64,000 nt of DNA from Methylophaga sp. OBS1. Lineage in GTDB: Bacteria > Pseudomonadota > Gammaproteobacteria > Nitrosococcales > Methylophagaceae. The DNA is taken from contig NZ_JAPDMS010000001.1 in assembly GCF_026319365.1 (NCBI RefSeq), forward strand, positions 196,600-260,599, written 5' to 3'. The position numbers were made by a program, and so were the translations under genes. The notes beneath the pieces were generated by a model. That model was given only the letters and a program-made list of their open reading frames with translations, was not told where the DNA came from and did not search any database. Below are positions 1 through 7,654 of the stretch, piece by piece. How positions within the stretch are numbered: the first letter of the stretch is position 1; each line of letters opens with the position of its first letter.

Positions 1-76
1 ACCCAATTTGAGACCCGCCAGCCAGCACAATGCGGCGATCGGCGCTGTTGCCAGTAAATGATAACGCTGTAACGAA

Positions 77-105
77 GGGGGCAGTAGACTCTGCCCCCTT
101 ATTTT
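77..105 (+). terminator. Rho-independent terminator of the gene left of the window
   Basis: An 8-bp perfect G+C-rich stem (77-84 with 91-98) closes a 6-nt loop and is followed by a T-rich stretch. It lies just upstream of the porin gene and probably ends a transcript entering from the left edge. Confidence 0.7.
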
Positions 106-133
106 GTTTATCACCACAAAGAGAGAAAACAAC

Positions 134-853
134 ATGAAAAAAATGATCCTGTTAATGGCCGCCAGCGGTCTGATGACTTCGGGCGCAGCGATGGCCTGGG
201 AGAGTGAAAACGGTCAGCACAGCACCAGTGCGAGTGTGGCTTTATCCAGTGATTATGTCTGGCGCGGTTATTCTCAGACTGATGAAAAACCAGCCATTTC
301 CGGCAGCTTTGACTATGGTCACAGCAGTGGATTTTATACCGGCATCTGGGCCTCCAATGTCGATTTCGGCGATGCAGCCCCAGATACCAGTATCGAAGTG
401 GATTACTATGCCGGCTATGCCAATGAAATTGGTGACACCGGTATTGCCTATGATCTGGGTATCCTGCGTTACGACTACCCGGGTGAATCCGGCCTGGACT
501 GGAATGAAGTGTATGGCTCACTCAGTTACAGCTACTTTACTCTGGGCGTAGCACATTCAGGTGATGTCTACGGACTTAGCGAGACAGGCACTTATTACAA
601 TCTGGGCTTCGATTATGGTCTGCCGGCTGGCGTCAACCTTAGTGCCGCGGTCGGTTATTACGATTATGACGATGATGTTTTCGGTTCCGGCAACCCGGAC
701 AGCGCGACTGACTATCGCATCGGTCTGTCCAAAGACTTTGCCGGCTTCGGTTTTGATCTGACTTACACCGATACCGACAGCGATGGTGAAGATCTCTACA
801 CCGATGACCTGGCTGAGGGACGCTTTGTCTTCAGTATCTCTAAATCAATGTAA
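134..853 (+). CDS. TorF-type putative outer-membrane porin
   Basis: The protein has 239 residues, starting with a clear signal peptide (MKKMILLMAASGLMTSGAAMA, then mature WESEN). The mature part is acidic and rich in aromatic, Gly and Asp residues in alternating patterns typical of amphipathic beta-strands, and ends near the C-terminus in strand-like FVFSISKSM. Length and pattern match the Gcw_chp/TorF family of proteobacterial outer-membrane proteins. The ATG at 134 is chosen over the one at 104 because a purine-rich GAGAGAAAA site precedes it and the signal peptide starts there. Substrate is unknown. It is monocistronic, between a terminator and a long gene-poor stretch. Confidence 0.75.
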   Translation: MKKMILLMAASGLMTSGAAMAWESENGQHSTSASVALSSDYVWRGYSQTDEKPAISGSFDYGHSSGFYTGIWASNVDFGDAAPDTSIEVDYYAGYANEIGDTGIAYDLGILRYDYPGESGLDWNEVYGSLSYSYFTLGVAHSGDVYGLSETGTYYNLGFDYGLPAGVNLSAAVGYYDYDDDVFGSGNPDSATDYRIGLSKDFAGFGFDLTYTDTDSDGEDLYTDDLAEGRFVFSISKSM

Positions 854-887
854 AAAACTGTCGGAAGGGAGTAGCGCCACTATGACC

Positions 888-1002
888 TTGGTAGTAATAC
901 CTCTTCGGAATGGTGGCTATCAGGGCTTAAGGAGATAATGAAACTGGAGCTGGTTTTCAGCGAATGTTTCAGCTTCTTGATGGTTATCCTCTTGCCCGTT
1001 CC
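888..1002 (+). repeat. Degenerate direct repeat, copy A
   Basis: The blocks GGTAGTAA, CCTCTTcGGAATgGT, ATAATgAAACTGgAGCTG, TTCAGCTTCTT and ATGGTTATCCTCT occur here in the same order and at nearly the same spacing as in copy B about 473 bp downstream. By eye roughly two thirds of positions agree. Copy A carries the small ORF at 938. Confidence 0.65.
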
Positions 1003-1042
1003 GACTGGCATATTTGGGAGTTGTCGTAGTCGCAAGCAATGA
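938..1042 (+). CDS. Possible 34-residue hydrophobic peptide
   Basis: The ORF starts at an ATG four bases after a perfect AAGGAG. The peptide begins MKLELVFSECFSFLMVILLP and ends in a basic tail (CRSRKQ), like a single membrane-spanning small protein. It lies inside repeat copy A. The matching place in copy B has no ATG and meets a stop early, so either only one copy is translated or the ORF is fortuitous. No homologue is recognised. Confidence 0.3.
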   Translation: MKLELVFSECFSFLMVILLPVPTGIFGSCRSRKQ

Positions 1043-1196
1043 TTTATTGCCCGGTTTCGGCAGCTCCTTTTTTTTAGCTGTAGATGATGTCATGACGCGC
1101 TTTTTTGTCATGGGAGTGTCAAGCTAATCAAGATCATGCGCTCAGTACTGAACTGAGAGGCTGTGTTGGCTACACCCTGATAAGGAGGGTTTATGT

Positions 1197-1343
1197 ATGT
1201 CGATTTCAAACAGCAAATATTTCAAGTTTCTGGCATTGGTGCTAACCCAACTGATGAGTAACGGTTGGATGGTGGGTAGTTACACGGGTGGGATTCTCAC
1301 TGCAGAAGAGTCAGCTGATTTCGGGCCATTCAATCCACGTTAG
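1197..1343 (+). CDS. Possible 48-residue small protein
   Basis: The ATG at 1197 follows AAGGAGGG by eight bases; an overlapping ATG at 1193 gives only 22 codons. The product starts MSISNSKYFKFLALVLTQLM, has a hydrophobic N-terminal half and ends ESADFGPFNPR. It sits between the two repeat copies and after a small hairpin at 1141-1157. I do not recognise it. The strong ribosome-binding site is the main support. Confidence 0.35.
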   Translation: MSISNSKYFKFLALVLTQLMSNGWMVGSYTGGILTAEESADFGPFNPR

Positions 1344-1360
1344 GGATTGTTTCTAACACC

Positions 1361-1476
1361 TAGGTAGTAAGCCTTCTTTGGAATTGTTGAAGGGCATGAC
1401 AGCCACGATAATTAAACTGAAGCTGATTTGATGACAGGGGTTCAGCTTCTTTCATGGTTATCCTCTAAACCGTTCT
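1361..1476 (+). repeat. Degenerate direct repeat, copy B
   Basis: This is the partner of copy A, sharing the ordered blocks GGTAGTAA, CTTTGGAATTGTTG, ATAATTAAACTGAAGCTG, TTCAGCTTCTT and ATGGTTATCCTCT. It has lost the start codon and reading frame of the peptide in copy A. Confidence 0.65.
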
Positions 1477-1619
1477 CTCGTTGGGACGTTGGGGGCGAAC
1501 TGACACTGCCAGCATGATGTTCTCAATGGCATGTGTGAACAGGCGTGAACAGTTCGCCTTCCTTTTTGGGTAAGCCAACACCAATTGACTGTACAGTCTG
1601 CAAGATAAGGATACGTATT

Positions 1620-2408
1620 ATGAACCTGCCTCTTAAAGCTGGCCTGGAAGATGTTCAGAACACACCTGATAAACGCCAGTTACCGATTGATCGGGTAGGC
1701 ATTAAATCCTTACGTTATCCTATTTTCTTCGATAGTCAGGATGGCCATCCCATTCGGGTCGTCGCTGATTTCAATATGACGGTCAGTCTGCCCCATCATG
1801 TTAAAGGCACGCATATGTCGCGTTTTGTCGAGTTGCTGGAACAGCCGAAACAGGTGTTTTCAGTCGCTGCGATGCCGGCCTTTATGCGTGCCATGCTTGA
1901 GCTGCTGGAAGCCGACAATGGTCATGTGCAGATGCGGTTTCCGTTTTTCCTGGAAAAAGCCGCGCCGGTGTCGGGCGTGACCAGCATGATGGATTATGAC
2001 GTGACCCTGAATGCCGAGATCGGTGAAGCCTACCAACTGACCGTCAAGGCAGAAATTCCGGTCACCAGTCTCTGTCCCTGTTCCAAAAAGATTTCCCAGT
2101 ATGGTGCACACAATCAGCGCTCTCTGGTCACCGTCGAGGTGGAAATGGGTGAGGCAATGAATCTCGATGAGTTAATTCGCCTGGTCGAAGCGCAGGCATC
2201 CAGTCAGCTGTATGGCCTGCTTAAGCGCCCGGATGAAAAGTTTGTGACCGAGTTTGCCTACGATAATCCCAAGTTTGTTGAAGACTTGGTCAGAGACATT
2301 GCCGGTGCACTCGAAAAAGCGCCTGAAATTGGTGGTTTCCGGGTTGAATGCGAGAACTTCGAGTCGATTCATAACCATTCTGCCTACGCATTGATTGATC
2401 GCATGTAA
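1620..2408 (+). CDS. folE2: GTP cyclohydrolase FolE2 (type IB)
   Basis: The 262-residue enzyme converts GTP to 7,8-dihydroneopterin triphosphate, the first step of folate and related pterin synthesis. It is the COG1469 type, not classical FolE. The signature LCPCSKKIS, with the catalytic Cys, is visible near the middle, and the length fits the family. The ATG at 1620 is preferred to upstream starts because AAGGAT precedes it and FolE2 alignments begin at about this point. It is followed after nine bases by the ribB gene, so the two are probably co-transcribed. An inverted repeat (about 1493-1502 with 1550-1558) lies in the leader and may be regulatory. I saw no Zur-like operator. Confidence 0.92.
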   Translation: MNLPLKAGLEDVQNTPDKRQLPIDRVGIKSLRYPIFFDSQDGHPIRVVADFNMTVSLPHHVKGTHMSRFVELLEQPKQVFSVAAMPAFMRAMLELLEADNGHVQMRFPFFLEKAAPVSGVTSMMDYDVTLNAEIGEAYQLTVKAEIPVTSLCPCSKKISQYGAHNQRSLVTVEVEMGEAMNLDELIRLVEAQASSQLYGLLKRPDEKFVTEFAYDNPKFVEDLVRDIAGALEKAPEIGGFRVECENFESIHNHSAYALIDRM

Positions 2409-2417
2409 GGAGGCGTC

Positions 2418-3548
2418 ATGACATATTCCACGATTGCATTTAAAGCCAAGGCTCCTCTGCCTGCGATTTCACCGATAGAAGACATCATCGAGGATATCCG
2501 CCTGGGCAAAATGGTGGTGTTGATGGATGACGAAGATCGCGAAAATGAAGGCGATTTGATCATGGCTGCCGATGCTGCTTATGCCCAAGCGATTAATTTT
2601 ATGGCGATGCATGGCAGGGGATTGATTTGCCTGACACTCACGGAGACACGATGCCGGCAACTTGATCTACCACTGATGGTGGGTCATAACGGCACCTCAC
2701 TGGGTACCAATTTTACGGTGTCGATAGAAGCAGCAGAAGGCGTGACCACCGGCATCTCGACGGCGGATCGTGCCCGCACTATACAAGCTGCGGTCGCGTC
2801 TAACGCGGGACCAGCAGACATTGTCAGCCCGGGGCATATCTTTCCCTTGATGGCCCAACAGGCCGGTGTCTTAAAACGTGCCGGTCATACTGAAGCCGGT
2901 TGTGATCTGGCGCAACTAGCCGGCAGAGAGCCGGCCGCTGTTATCTGCGAGATCATGAATGATGACGGCAGCATGGCCCGACTGCCCGATTTACTGGCCT
3001 TTGCTAACAAACATGACCTCAAAGTCGGCACCATCGCTGATTTGATTGCCTATCGCCATCAGCAGGAAACGATCATTGAACGTATAGATAGTCGTTCACT
3101 GAGTACCATCTTTGGTGAGTTTACGCTCAGCCGTTACCGGGATATTCACAGCAGTGAAGTTCACCAGGCATTGGTTTTTGGGGATGTGTCTGCGGCACAG
3201 AATACCCTGGTGCGGGTGCATGCACCGTTTAACGGTCTGGATTTACTCGACAGTGACCGTCGCGGTCACAGCTGGAGTGTCACCGAGGCTATGCAGGCCA
3301 TTCGCAAAGCCGGTACCGGTGTGCTGCTGTTGATGCATGATGACGGCATCGGTGAATCAAATGATATCCCCAGGCTCAAACTCAAGCACTATGGCGTAGG
3401 TGCACAAATCCTCAAAGATCTGGGTGTGACGGGCATGACGCTGCTGACGCGGCCGCGTATACTGCCTGCAATGACTGGCTTTGGCCTGACCGTGCATGAT
3501 TTTCTGTTGCCGGATGCGGAGACAGAGAAAGAACAAGCCAGCGCCTGA
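2418..3548 (+). CDS. ribB: 3,4-dihydroxy-2-butanone 4-phosphate synthase with degenerate RibA half
   Basis: In this 376-residue protein the N-terminal half (about 20-215) is RibB: the acidic motif DDEDRENEG sits at 37-45, and the HGRGLICL and TTGISTADRA segments are intact. It makes the four-carbon precursor of riboflavin from ribulose 5-phosphate. The C-terminal half (about 220-365) aligns by outline with GTP cyclohydrolase II. The zinc-binding Cys cluster expected after RVH is absent (the sequence runs RVHAPFNGLDLLDSDRRGHSW), so GTP cyclohydrolase II activity is unlikely. Such RibB-plus-dead-RibA proteins are common in proteobacteria. It follows folE2 closely with an AAGGAGG ribosome-binding site. 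Confidence 0.9.
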   Translation: MTYSTIAFKAKAPLPAISPIEDIIEDIRLGKMVVLMDDEDRENEGDLIMAADAAYAQAINFMAMHGRGLICLTLTETRCRQLDLPLMVGHNGTSLGTNFTVSIEAAEGVTTGISTADRARTIQAAVASNAGPADIVSPGHIFPLMAQQAGVLKRAGHTEAGCDLAQLAGREPAAVICEIMNDDGSMARLPDLLAFANKHDLKVGTIADLIAYRHQQETIIERIDSRSLSTIFGEFTLSRYRDIHSSEVHQALVFGDVSAAQNTLVRVHAPFNGLDLLDSDRRGHSWSVTEAMQAIRKAGTGVLLLMHDDGIGESNDIPRLKLKHYGVGAQILKDLGVTGMTLLTRPRILPAMTGFGLTVHDFLLPDAETEKEQASA

Positions 3549-3559
3549 ACAAGACATAT

Positions 3560-3612
3560 CTGACCGCAGGGACGACCCTGAGTACGGTTTTTGAGACGGG
3601 ACGACCCGCTAA
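3560..3612 (+). promoter_or_regulatory. Guanidine-II (mini-ykkC) riboswitch
   Basis: Two small hairpins each present the loop ACGA on a GGG/CCC stem: CAGGG-ACGA-CCCTG at 3567-3580 and CGGG-ACGA-CCCG at 3597-3608, separated by 16 bases. This duplicated GGGACGACCC is the consensus of the mini-ykkC motif, shown to be a guanidine-sensing riboswitch. It ends about seven bases before the AAGGA site of the SMR transporter, fitting control of translation initiation. Confidence 0.93.
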
Positions 3613-3629
3613 TAATAAGGACCATTCAG

Positions 3630-3953
3630 ATGGCCTGGATGATTTTATTTATTGCCGGATTGCTGGAAGTGGTCTGGGCAATCGGCCTCAAATACAGCGA
3701 TGGCCTGACCCGGCCTTTACCGACAATTGCGACGGTCTTTACCCTATTACTCAGCTTTTGGCTGCTCGGCCTGGCCATGCGTGACTTGCCGATTGGCACT
3801 GCTTACGGTGTCTGGGTGGGTATTGGTGCGGTAGGCACGGTGATTCTCGGTATTATGTTGTTTGACGAATCCACCAGTTTAAGCAGGCTGGTGAGCATCG
3901 CTTTTATCATTGTCGGGATTATCGGGCTCAAGCTTAGCACGGCCGAAGCTTGA
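3630..3953 (+). CDS. gdx: SMR-family guanidinium exporter (SugE/Gdx type)
   Basis: The 107-residue protein has four membrane segments and the SMR signature, with the conserved proton/substrate glutamate at position 13 ([17 protein letters not shown]). That GLKYS pattern is typical of SugE/Gdx rather than EmrE. Family work shows that Gdx proteins export guanidinium in exchange for protons. The guanidine-II riboswitch directly upstream makes this assignment much firmer than sequence alone. The ATG at 3630 is chosen because it follows AAGGA and gives the family N-terminus; the upstream in-frame ATG lies inside the riboswitch. Confidence 0.92.
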   Translation: MAWMILFIAGLLEVVWAIGLKYSDGLTRPLPTIATVFTLLLSFWLLGLAMRDLPIGTAYGVWVGIGAVGTVILGIMLFDESTSLSRLVSIAFIIVGIIGLKLSTAEA

Positions 3954-4027
3954 AAAAATCCGGCATGACTGGCTGATGTTTGCCTGCGCGCTATGGTGAT
4001 CATCAAGATCCGCTTAGGGAGCGCATA

Positions 4028-5719
4028 GTGAGTCAGCAGGATATTTCCATCCCATTCCAACCCATCGACGGTCGCATTCAGACGCTGCATCGCGCTATAG
4101 ACTGGAAAGGCGCTTTCTGGATAGCGAGTGGCGTGGCCGCACTGGTGCTGTTCTCCATGGGGGCGATTACGGCCACGGTGGGCAAGCCCGCCTGGCTGGT
4201 CTGGATTATTGCCATCAGTTTCGGTCTGCTGCAGTCATTTACCTATGCTGAAATTGCCGGTCTGTTTCCACATAAAGCCGGTGGAGTCTCTGTTCATGGC
4301 GCTGTCGCCTGGATGCCATACAGCAAACTGATTGCACCGGTGTCGATATGGTGTCACTGGTGGGCCTGGTCGCCAGTACTCGCCATCGGTTCTGGTTTAT
4401 CTGCTGGCTATATCCTTAACGTACTGTTTCCTGCCGATGCTGTGATTAATACCTGGCAGCTGACACTGATTGATTTGAGTGCGCTCAAGCAGGGACTCAG
4501 TTTGCGTATTGACGCCACCTTTATTGTCGGTGCCACCATTTTGCTGGTGGTTTTTGCCATACAGAACGGTGGCGTGTTGCGTTCAGCCAGGACAACCATG
4601 CTGCTGGCATTAAGCGCCCTGATTCCCCTGATGTTGATTGCGCTGGTTCCTCTATTGAGTGGTGATCTGCCACGGGATCATTTTTTCCCGTTAACTCCGG
4701 TCGCTTATGACTCGATGGGAAAAGTGGTGGCCGGGGAGTGGAGTCTGCAGGGCTGGGTCTTGATGGCTGGCGCTCTGTTTATCGCCGGCTGGTCGGCTTA
4801 TGCATTTGAAACTGCACTCTGTTACACCCGTGAATTCAGAAACCCGGTTCGGGATACCCATCGGGCGATTTTTTATGCCGGTTTACTGTGTCTGGCCGCT
4901 TATATTCTGGTACCAGTGGCTTTTCAGTCCTACCTTGGTATCGGCGAGATGATTCAGCCGGCGATCCTGGATTCAGATGGGCAACTGATAGCGCCTGCCC
5001 GCTATGACGGTATGCTCGCCGAAGAGATCTACAGTGGTATGGGGGTGGCCAATGCCTTATCCGCGATGCTTGGCGGTCAGCCATTTATGGCAAATCTGAT
5101 CGTGGCGATGCTGGTGTTGGCTATGGTGCTGGCAATGATGACGGCGATGTCGGGCGCATCCAGGACGCTGTACCAGGCGTCAGTCGATGGTCTGTTGCCG
5201 CGCTATCTGTCTCATGTGAATGAGGAGGGGGCGCCGACTCATGCGATGTGGACCAATCTGGTGATTAACCTGGTGTTGTTGATGATGTCGGATTATGTGT
5301 TTCTGCTGGCGGCGTCGAATGTGGGTTATATGATTTTCAATTTCCTCAATCTCAATGCAGGTTGGATACATCGCATTGACCGTGGTGACTGGCAAAGACC
5401 GTTCAAGGCACCGACATTTTTGCTTGCTATGGGGATTGTGATGGCCTACATGAATATTGCGATTATGGGGCTGGGTGCCAACGTCTGGGGTAAGGGGGCA
5501 TTGCTGAGCGGCTTATTGATGGCGGCGGTGAGTATTCCTCTGTTCCTCTGGCGTCATTATCTGACTGACAAGGGGACATTCCCGGCAGGGACGCGGGAGG
5601 ATCTACAGCGACATCATTCGGCGCTGGGTAGAGCCGGTGTTCTGCCTTATCTGGCGCTGTTGATGGGGGGGGGCATTCTGTATGTCAGTCATATCCTGGT
5701 TGAAAGTCTTTTGAGCTGA
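4028..5719 (+). CDS. APC-superfamily permease, possibly for methylated amines
   Basis: The 563-residue integral membrane protein has about 12 hydrophobic segments and an amino acid/polyamine/organocation permease look (for example the glycine-containing first helix, and AFETALCYTREFRNPVRDTHRA in mid-protein). The GTG at 4028 is preferred because AGGGAG lies eight bases upstream; an upstream ATG at 3980 is also in frame. It sits between gdx and dmmDABC on the same strand. By context it may import dimethylamine or a related amine, but the sequence alone does not prove a substrate; an amino-acid substrate remains possible. Confidence 0.75.
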   Translation: MSQQDISIPFQPIDGRIQTLHRAIDWKGAFWIASGVAALVLFSMGAITATVGKPAWLVWIIAISFGLLQSFTYAEIAGLFPHKAGGVSVHGAVAWMPYSKLIAPVSIWCHWWAWSPVLAIGSGLSAGYILNVLFPADAVINTWQLTLIDLSALKQGLSLRIDATFIVGATILLVVFAIQNGGVLRSARTTMLLALSALIPLMLIALVPLLSGDLPRDHFFPLTPVAYDSMGKVVAGEWSLQGWVLMAGALFIAGWSAYAFETALCYTREFRNPVRDTHRAIFYAGLLCLAAYILVPVAFQSYLGIGEMIQPAILDSDGQLIAPARYDGMLAEEIYSGMGVANALSAMLGGQPFMANLIVAMLVLAMVLAMMTAMSGASRTLYQASVDGLLPRYLSHVNEEGAPTHAMWTNLVINLVLLMMSDYVFLLAASNVGYMIFNFLNLNAGWIHRIDRGDWQRPFKAPTFLLAMGIVMAYMNIAIMGLGANVWGKGALLSGLLMAAVSIPLFLWRHYLTDKGTFPAGTREDLQRHHSALGRAGVLPYLALLMGGGILYVSHILVESLLS

Positions 5720-5746
5720 ATTTATTGGCCTCAGCAGCGATTTTTT

Positions 5747-5760
5747 ACTCCCAAGGGAGT
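5747..5760. promoter_or_regulatory. Short inverted repeat in the dmm leader
   Basis: ACTCCC-AA-GGGAGT, preceded by six T residues, lies 83 bases before dmmD. It could be an operator for the dmm operon or a minus-strand terminator-like hairpin. No regulator gene is adjacent, so this is only a candidate site. Confidence 0.3.
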
Positions 5761-5842
5761 ACGCCATCAAGAGAATTTTTAAGCCCTTTTATTTGCGTTA
5801 ATTTGCTTATGAACTTTCTGTTATTAAAGCGGAGCCAGTGCC

Positions 5843-6991
5843 ATGAGCAATTCTACTCAACCTCTCGAAGCCGCGGATGCGGCCATTACCCGTAACTCAG
5901 TACTGAATCAACGACATCGCGAGCTGGGTTCCAAGCTGGATGAATCGATCTGGGGAATGCCCATTCCGCAGTTTTATCACAGCGATCCCCATGACGAAGT
6001 CATTGCGGTCAGAACCCGTGCCGCACTCTACGATGTGTCTGCGCTGAATATTCTTAATGTCACCGGGCCAGCGGCATTGAAAGTACTGGATAAACTGGTG
6101 GCGATCGATGTGACTGAACTCGAGCCCGGCACCTCACGTCTTGCTGCGGAAGTGAATGAAGAGGGTGCCCTGGTGGATGACATTATGCTGATTTGTGATG
6201 CCAAGGAACATTATCGAATCTCTCACGGTGGTGGCAGCACCCAGGACAATCTGGCCAGACTGGCTGAAGGTCTGGACGTCAGCATTGAGCAGGATTTTGA
6301 CGTGCATATTCTGTCACTGCAGGGGCCGAAATCAATCGATATTCTCGGTCCCGAAGTCAGTATTGACCTGGCACGCCTGCCTTATTTCAAACATGTTCAA
6401 ACCTCGTTGTTTGGTCGTGATGTGATTATTGCCCGTGGCGGCTATTCCGGTGAGCGCGGTTATGAAGTGTATTGCAGCGCTGATGATGCGGTGCATATCT
6501 GGGACAGCATCATGGAAAAAGGGCATGCCTACGGGATTATGGCCGGCTCCTGGGAATCTCTGGACCTGACCCGGGTTGAAGCCGCTTTGCTGTTCTACCC
6601 ATTCGATATGCCAGAAGGCGACACCACCCCATGGGAAGTCAACATGCACTGGTGTGTGGATCTCGACAAAGAAGGCGACTATGTCGGCAAACAAGCATTA
6701 CTGAAACTGAAAGCCCGTGAACGCTTCAAGCAGGCGGGTCTGGTTTGTCAGAGCAATGAGGCGATGCCGGCAGGGGCCAAAATTATTAAAGATGGTAAGG
6801 AAATCGGTGTGGTGACCAGTGCCAGTTTCAGCCGTTACCTGATGAAATCGATTGCCATGGTGCATATCAAGCCCGAGTTCTCGCAACTCGGTACCCAGGT
6901 GGTGGTTGCCGCCGAGACGCCGATCAAAGCCCATGTCGTTAAGACACCTTTCTACGATCCGATGCGTCTGCGTACTCATCCCGAACAATAG
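5843..6991 (+). CDS. dmmD: GcvT-like folate-binding protein of dimethylamine oxidation
   Basis: The 382-residue protein belongs to the glycine-cleavage T-protein (aminomethyltransferase) fold. In the dmmDABC system and the related haem-dependent oxidative N-demethylase, a GcvT-like subunit is thought to pass the formaldehyde released by demethylation to tetrahydrofolate. Support is the GcvT-type layout (DVSALNILNVTGPAA early, EEGALVDDIMLICD, GYSGERGYEVYC in the middle) and its place as first gene of an intact D-A-B-C order. The start follows CGGAG by nine bases. Specificity for dimethylamine is inferred from the neighbours. Sarcosine- or dimethylglycine-type enzymes share this fold. Confidence 0.82.
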   Translation: MSNSTQPLEAADAAITRNSVLNQRHRELGSKLDESIWGMPIPQFYHSDPHDEVIAVRTRAALYDVSALNILNVTGPAALKVLDKLVAIDVTELEPGTSRLAAEVNEEGALVDDIMLICDAKEHYRISHGGGSTQDNLARLAEGLDVSIEQDFDVHILSLQGPKSIDILGPEVSIDLARLPYFKHVQTSLFGRDVIIARGGYSGERGYEVYCSADDAVHIWDSIMEKGHAYGIMAGSWESLDLTRVEAALLFYPFDMPEGDTTPWEVNMHWCVDLDKEGDYVGKQALLKLKARERFKQAGLVCQSNEAMPAGAKIIKDGKEIGVVTSASFSRYLMKSIAMVHIKPEFSQLGTQVVVAAETPIKAHVVKTPFYDPMRLRTHPEQ

Positions 6992-7051
6992 TTGTCACCC
7001 AGCCTGGTATGTCACAGGGACGTGGCAGGGCAACAAGATGAGGAAAAAGTG

Positions 7052-7654
7052 ATGGAAAGAGGATATTGGATCAGAAGCAAACCACTGTATGACTCGCTGG
7101 TGTGGAAGCAGCATGCGACCGGTCATGTTGTTATCGCCGAGGGCGAGGGGGGTATTGCCGTACTGAAGTTATTTCAACAGATGTGTCCCCGTGAACCAAT
7201 CAAGTTATTGTTTGCTGACGATCCGTCGGCATCAAAAAAATACGCTGAGATTATTACCAAGCTGGTACCGGAAGGTCTGCAGGTCTGTGAGTCAGACCAG
7301 GCGGTGCTGGCTGCACTCAGGGAGCAATTACCTGATTGTCTGATGGGCACACAGTTTTATGTCGCCGGCAGTGAGGCCTTCATCTGGGCGGTGATGGATG
7401 AGCTCAAAGTCTACGGTGTTCAGGACCGCAATGTGGAAAAAGAGCTGAGCGGGACTTTGGCACGTAGCGTTTACTGTGTTCATTGCAAAACCACGGATAA
7501 AGATGTGCATCACAGCATTCATCAATGCAGCGGCTGCGGCCGTCATCTGTTTGTTCGTGACCATTTTTCCCGTCGTTTGGGCGCTTACATGGGCGTGATG
7601 GTTGATGCTGAAGAACCGGGCAATGTACCGGCAGCAGAGGAGATTTATCCATGA
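7052..7654 (+). CDS. dmmA: Dimethylamine monooxygenase subunit DmmA family
   Basis: The 200-residue protein has an N-terminal alpha/beta part (about 1-135) and a C-terminal zinc ribbon with Cys pairs at 142/145 and 159/162 (CVHC ... CSGC). This two-part layout is the DmmA-like family found with DUF3445 oxidases and ferredoxin reductases. It acts as a component of the dimethylamine-to-methylamine oxidising complex, probably in electron transfer or assembly. The ATG at 7052 is chosen after the GAGGAAAAAG site; an upstream ATG at 6992 lies against the dmmD stop and lacks a site. Its TGA overlaps the dmmB start by four bases, suggesting coupled translation. Confidence 0.8.
   Translation: MERGYWIRSKPLYDSLVWKQHATGHVVIAEGEGGIAVLKLFQQMCPREPIKLLFADDPSASKKYAEIITKLVPEGLQVCESDQAVLAALREQLPDCLMGTQFYVAGSEAFIWAVMDELKVYGVQDRNVEKELSGTLARSVYCVHCKTTDKDVHHSIHQCSGCGRHLFVRDHFSRRLGAYMGVMVDAEEPGNVPAAEEIYP

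Larger units (their letters stand above)
854..1619. other. Gene-poor 766-bp region with repeats and small ORFs
   Basis: There is no conventional gene between the porin and folE2. The region holds two diverged copies of a ~115-bp repeat, two small ORFs with strong Shine-Dalgarno sequences (938-1042, 1197-1343), short hairpins (CATGAC/GTCATG at about 1092-1113; CTCAGT/ACTGAG at 1141-1157) and an inverted repeat near 1493-1558 just before folE2. A 63-codon minus-strand ORF at 920-1111 has low-complexity content and no good start site. Confidence 0.6.

Noticed and set aside
1..61. Possible C-terminal end of a gene entering from the left edge
   Set aside because: Two frames remain open to stops at 55-57 and 59-61, but neither gives a recognisable protein end in so few codons. 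The terminator at 77 suggests a gene, but its strand and frame cannot be fixed.
920..1111. Minus-strand 63-codon ORF
   Set aside because: It has low-complexity Lys/Thr-rich content and no ribosome-binding site. It is antisense to the repeat and the better-supported small ORF.
1477..1619. Zur operator or THF riboswitch before folE2
   Set aside because: No Zur-type A+T-rich palindrome and no THF riboswitch core is present; only an inverted repeat of unknown meaning is seen.
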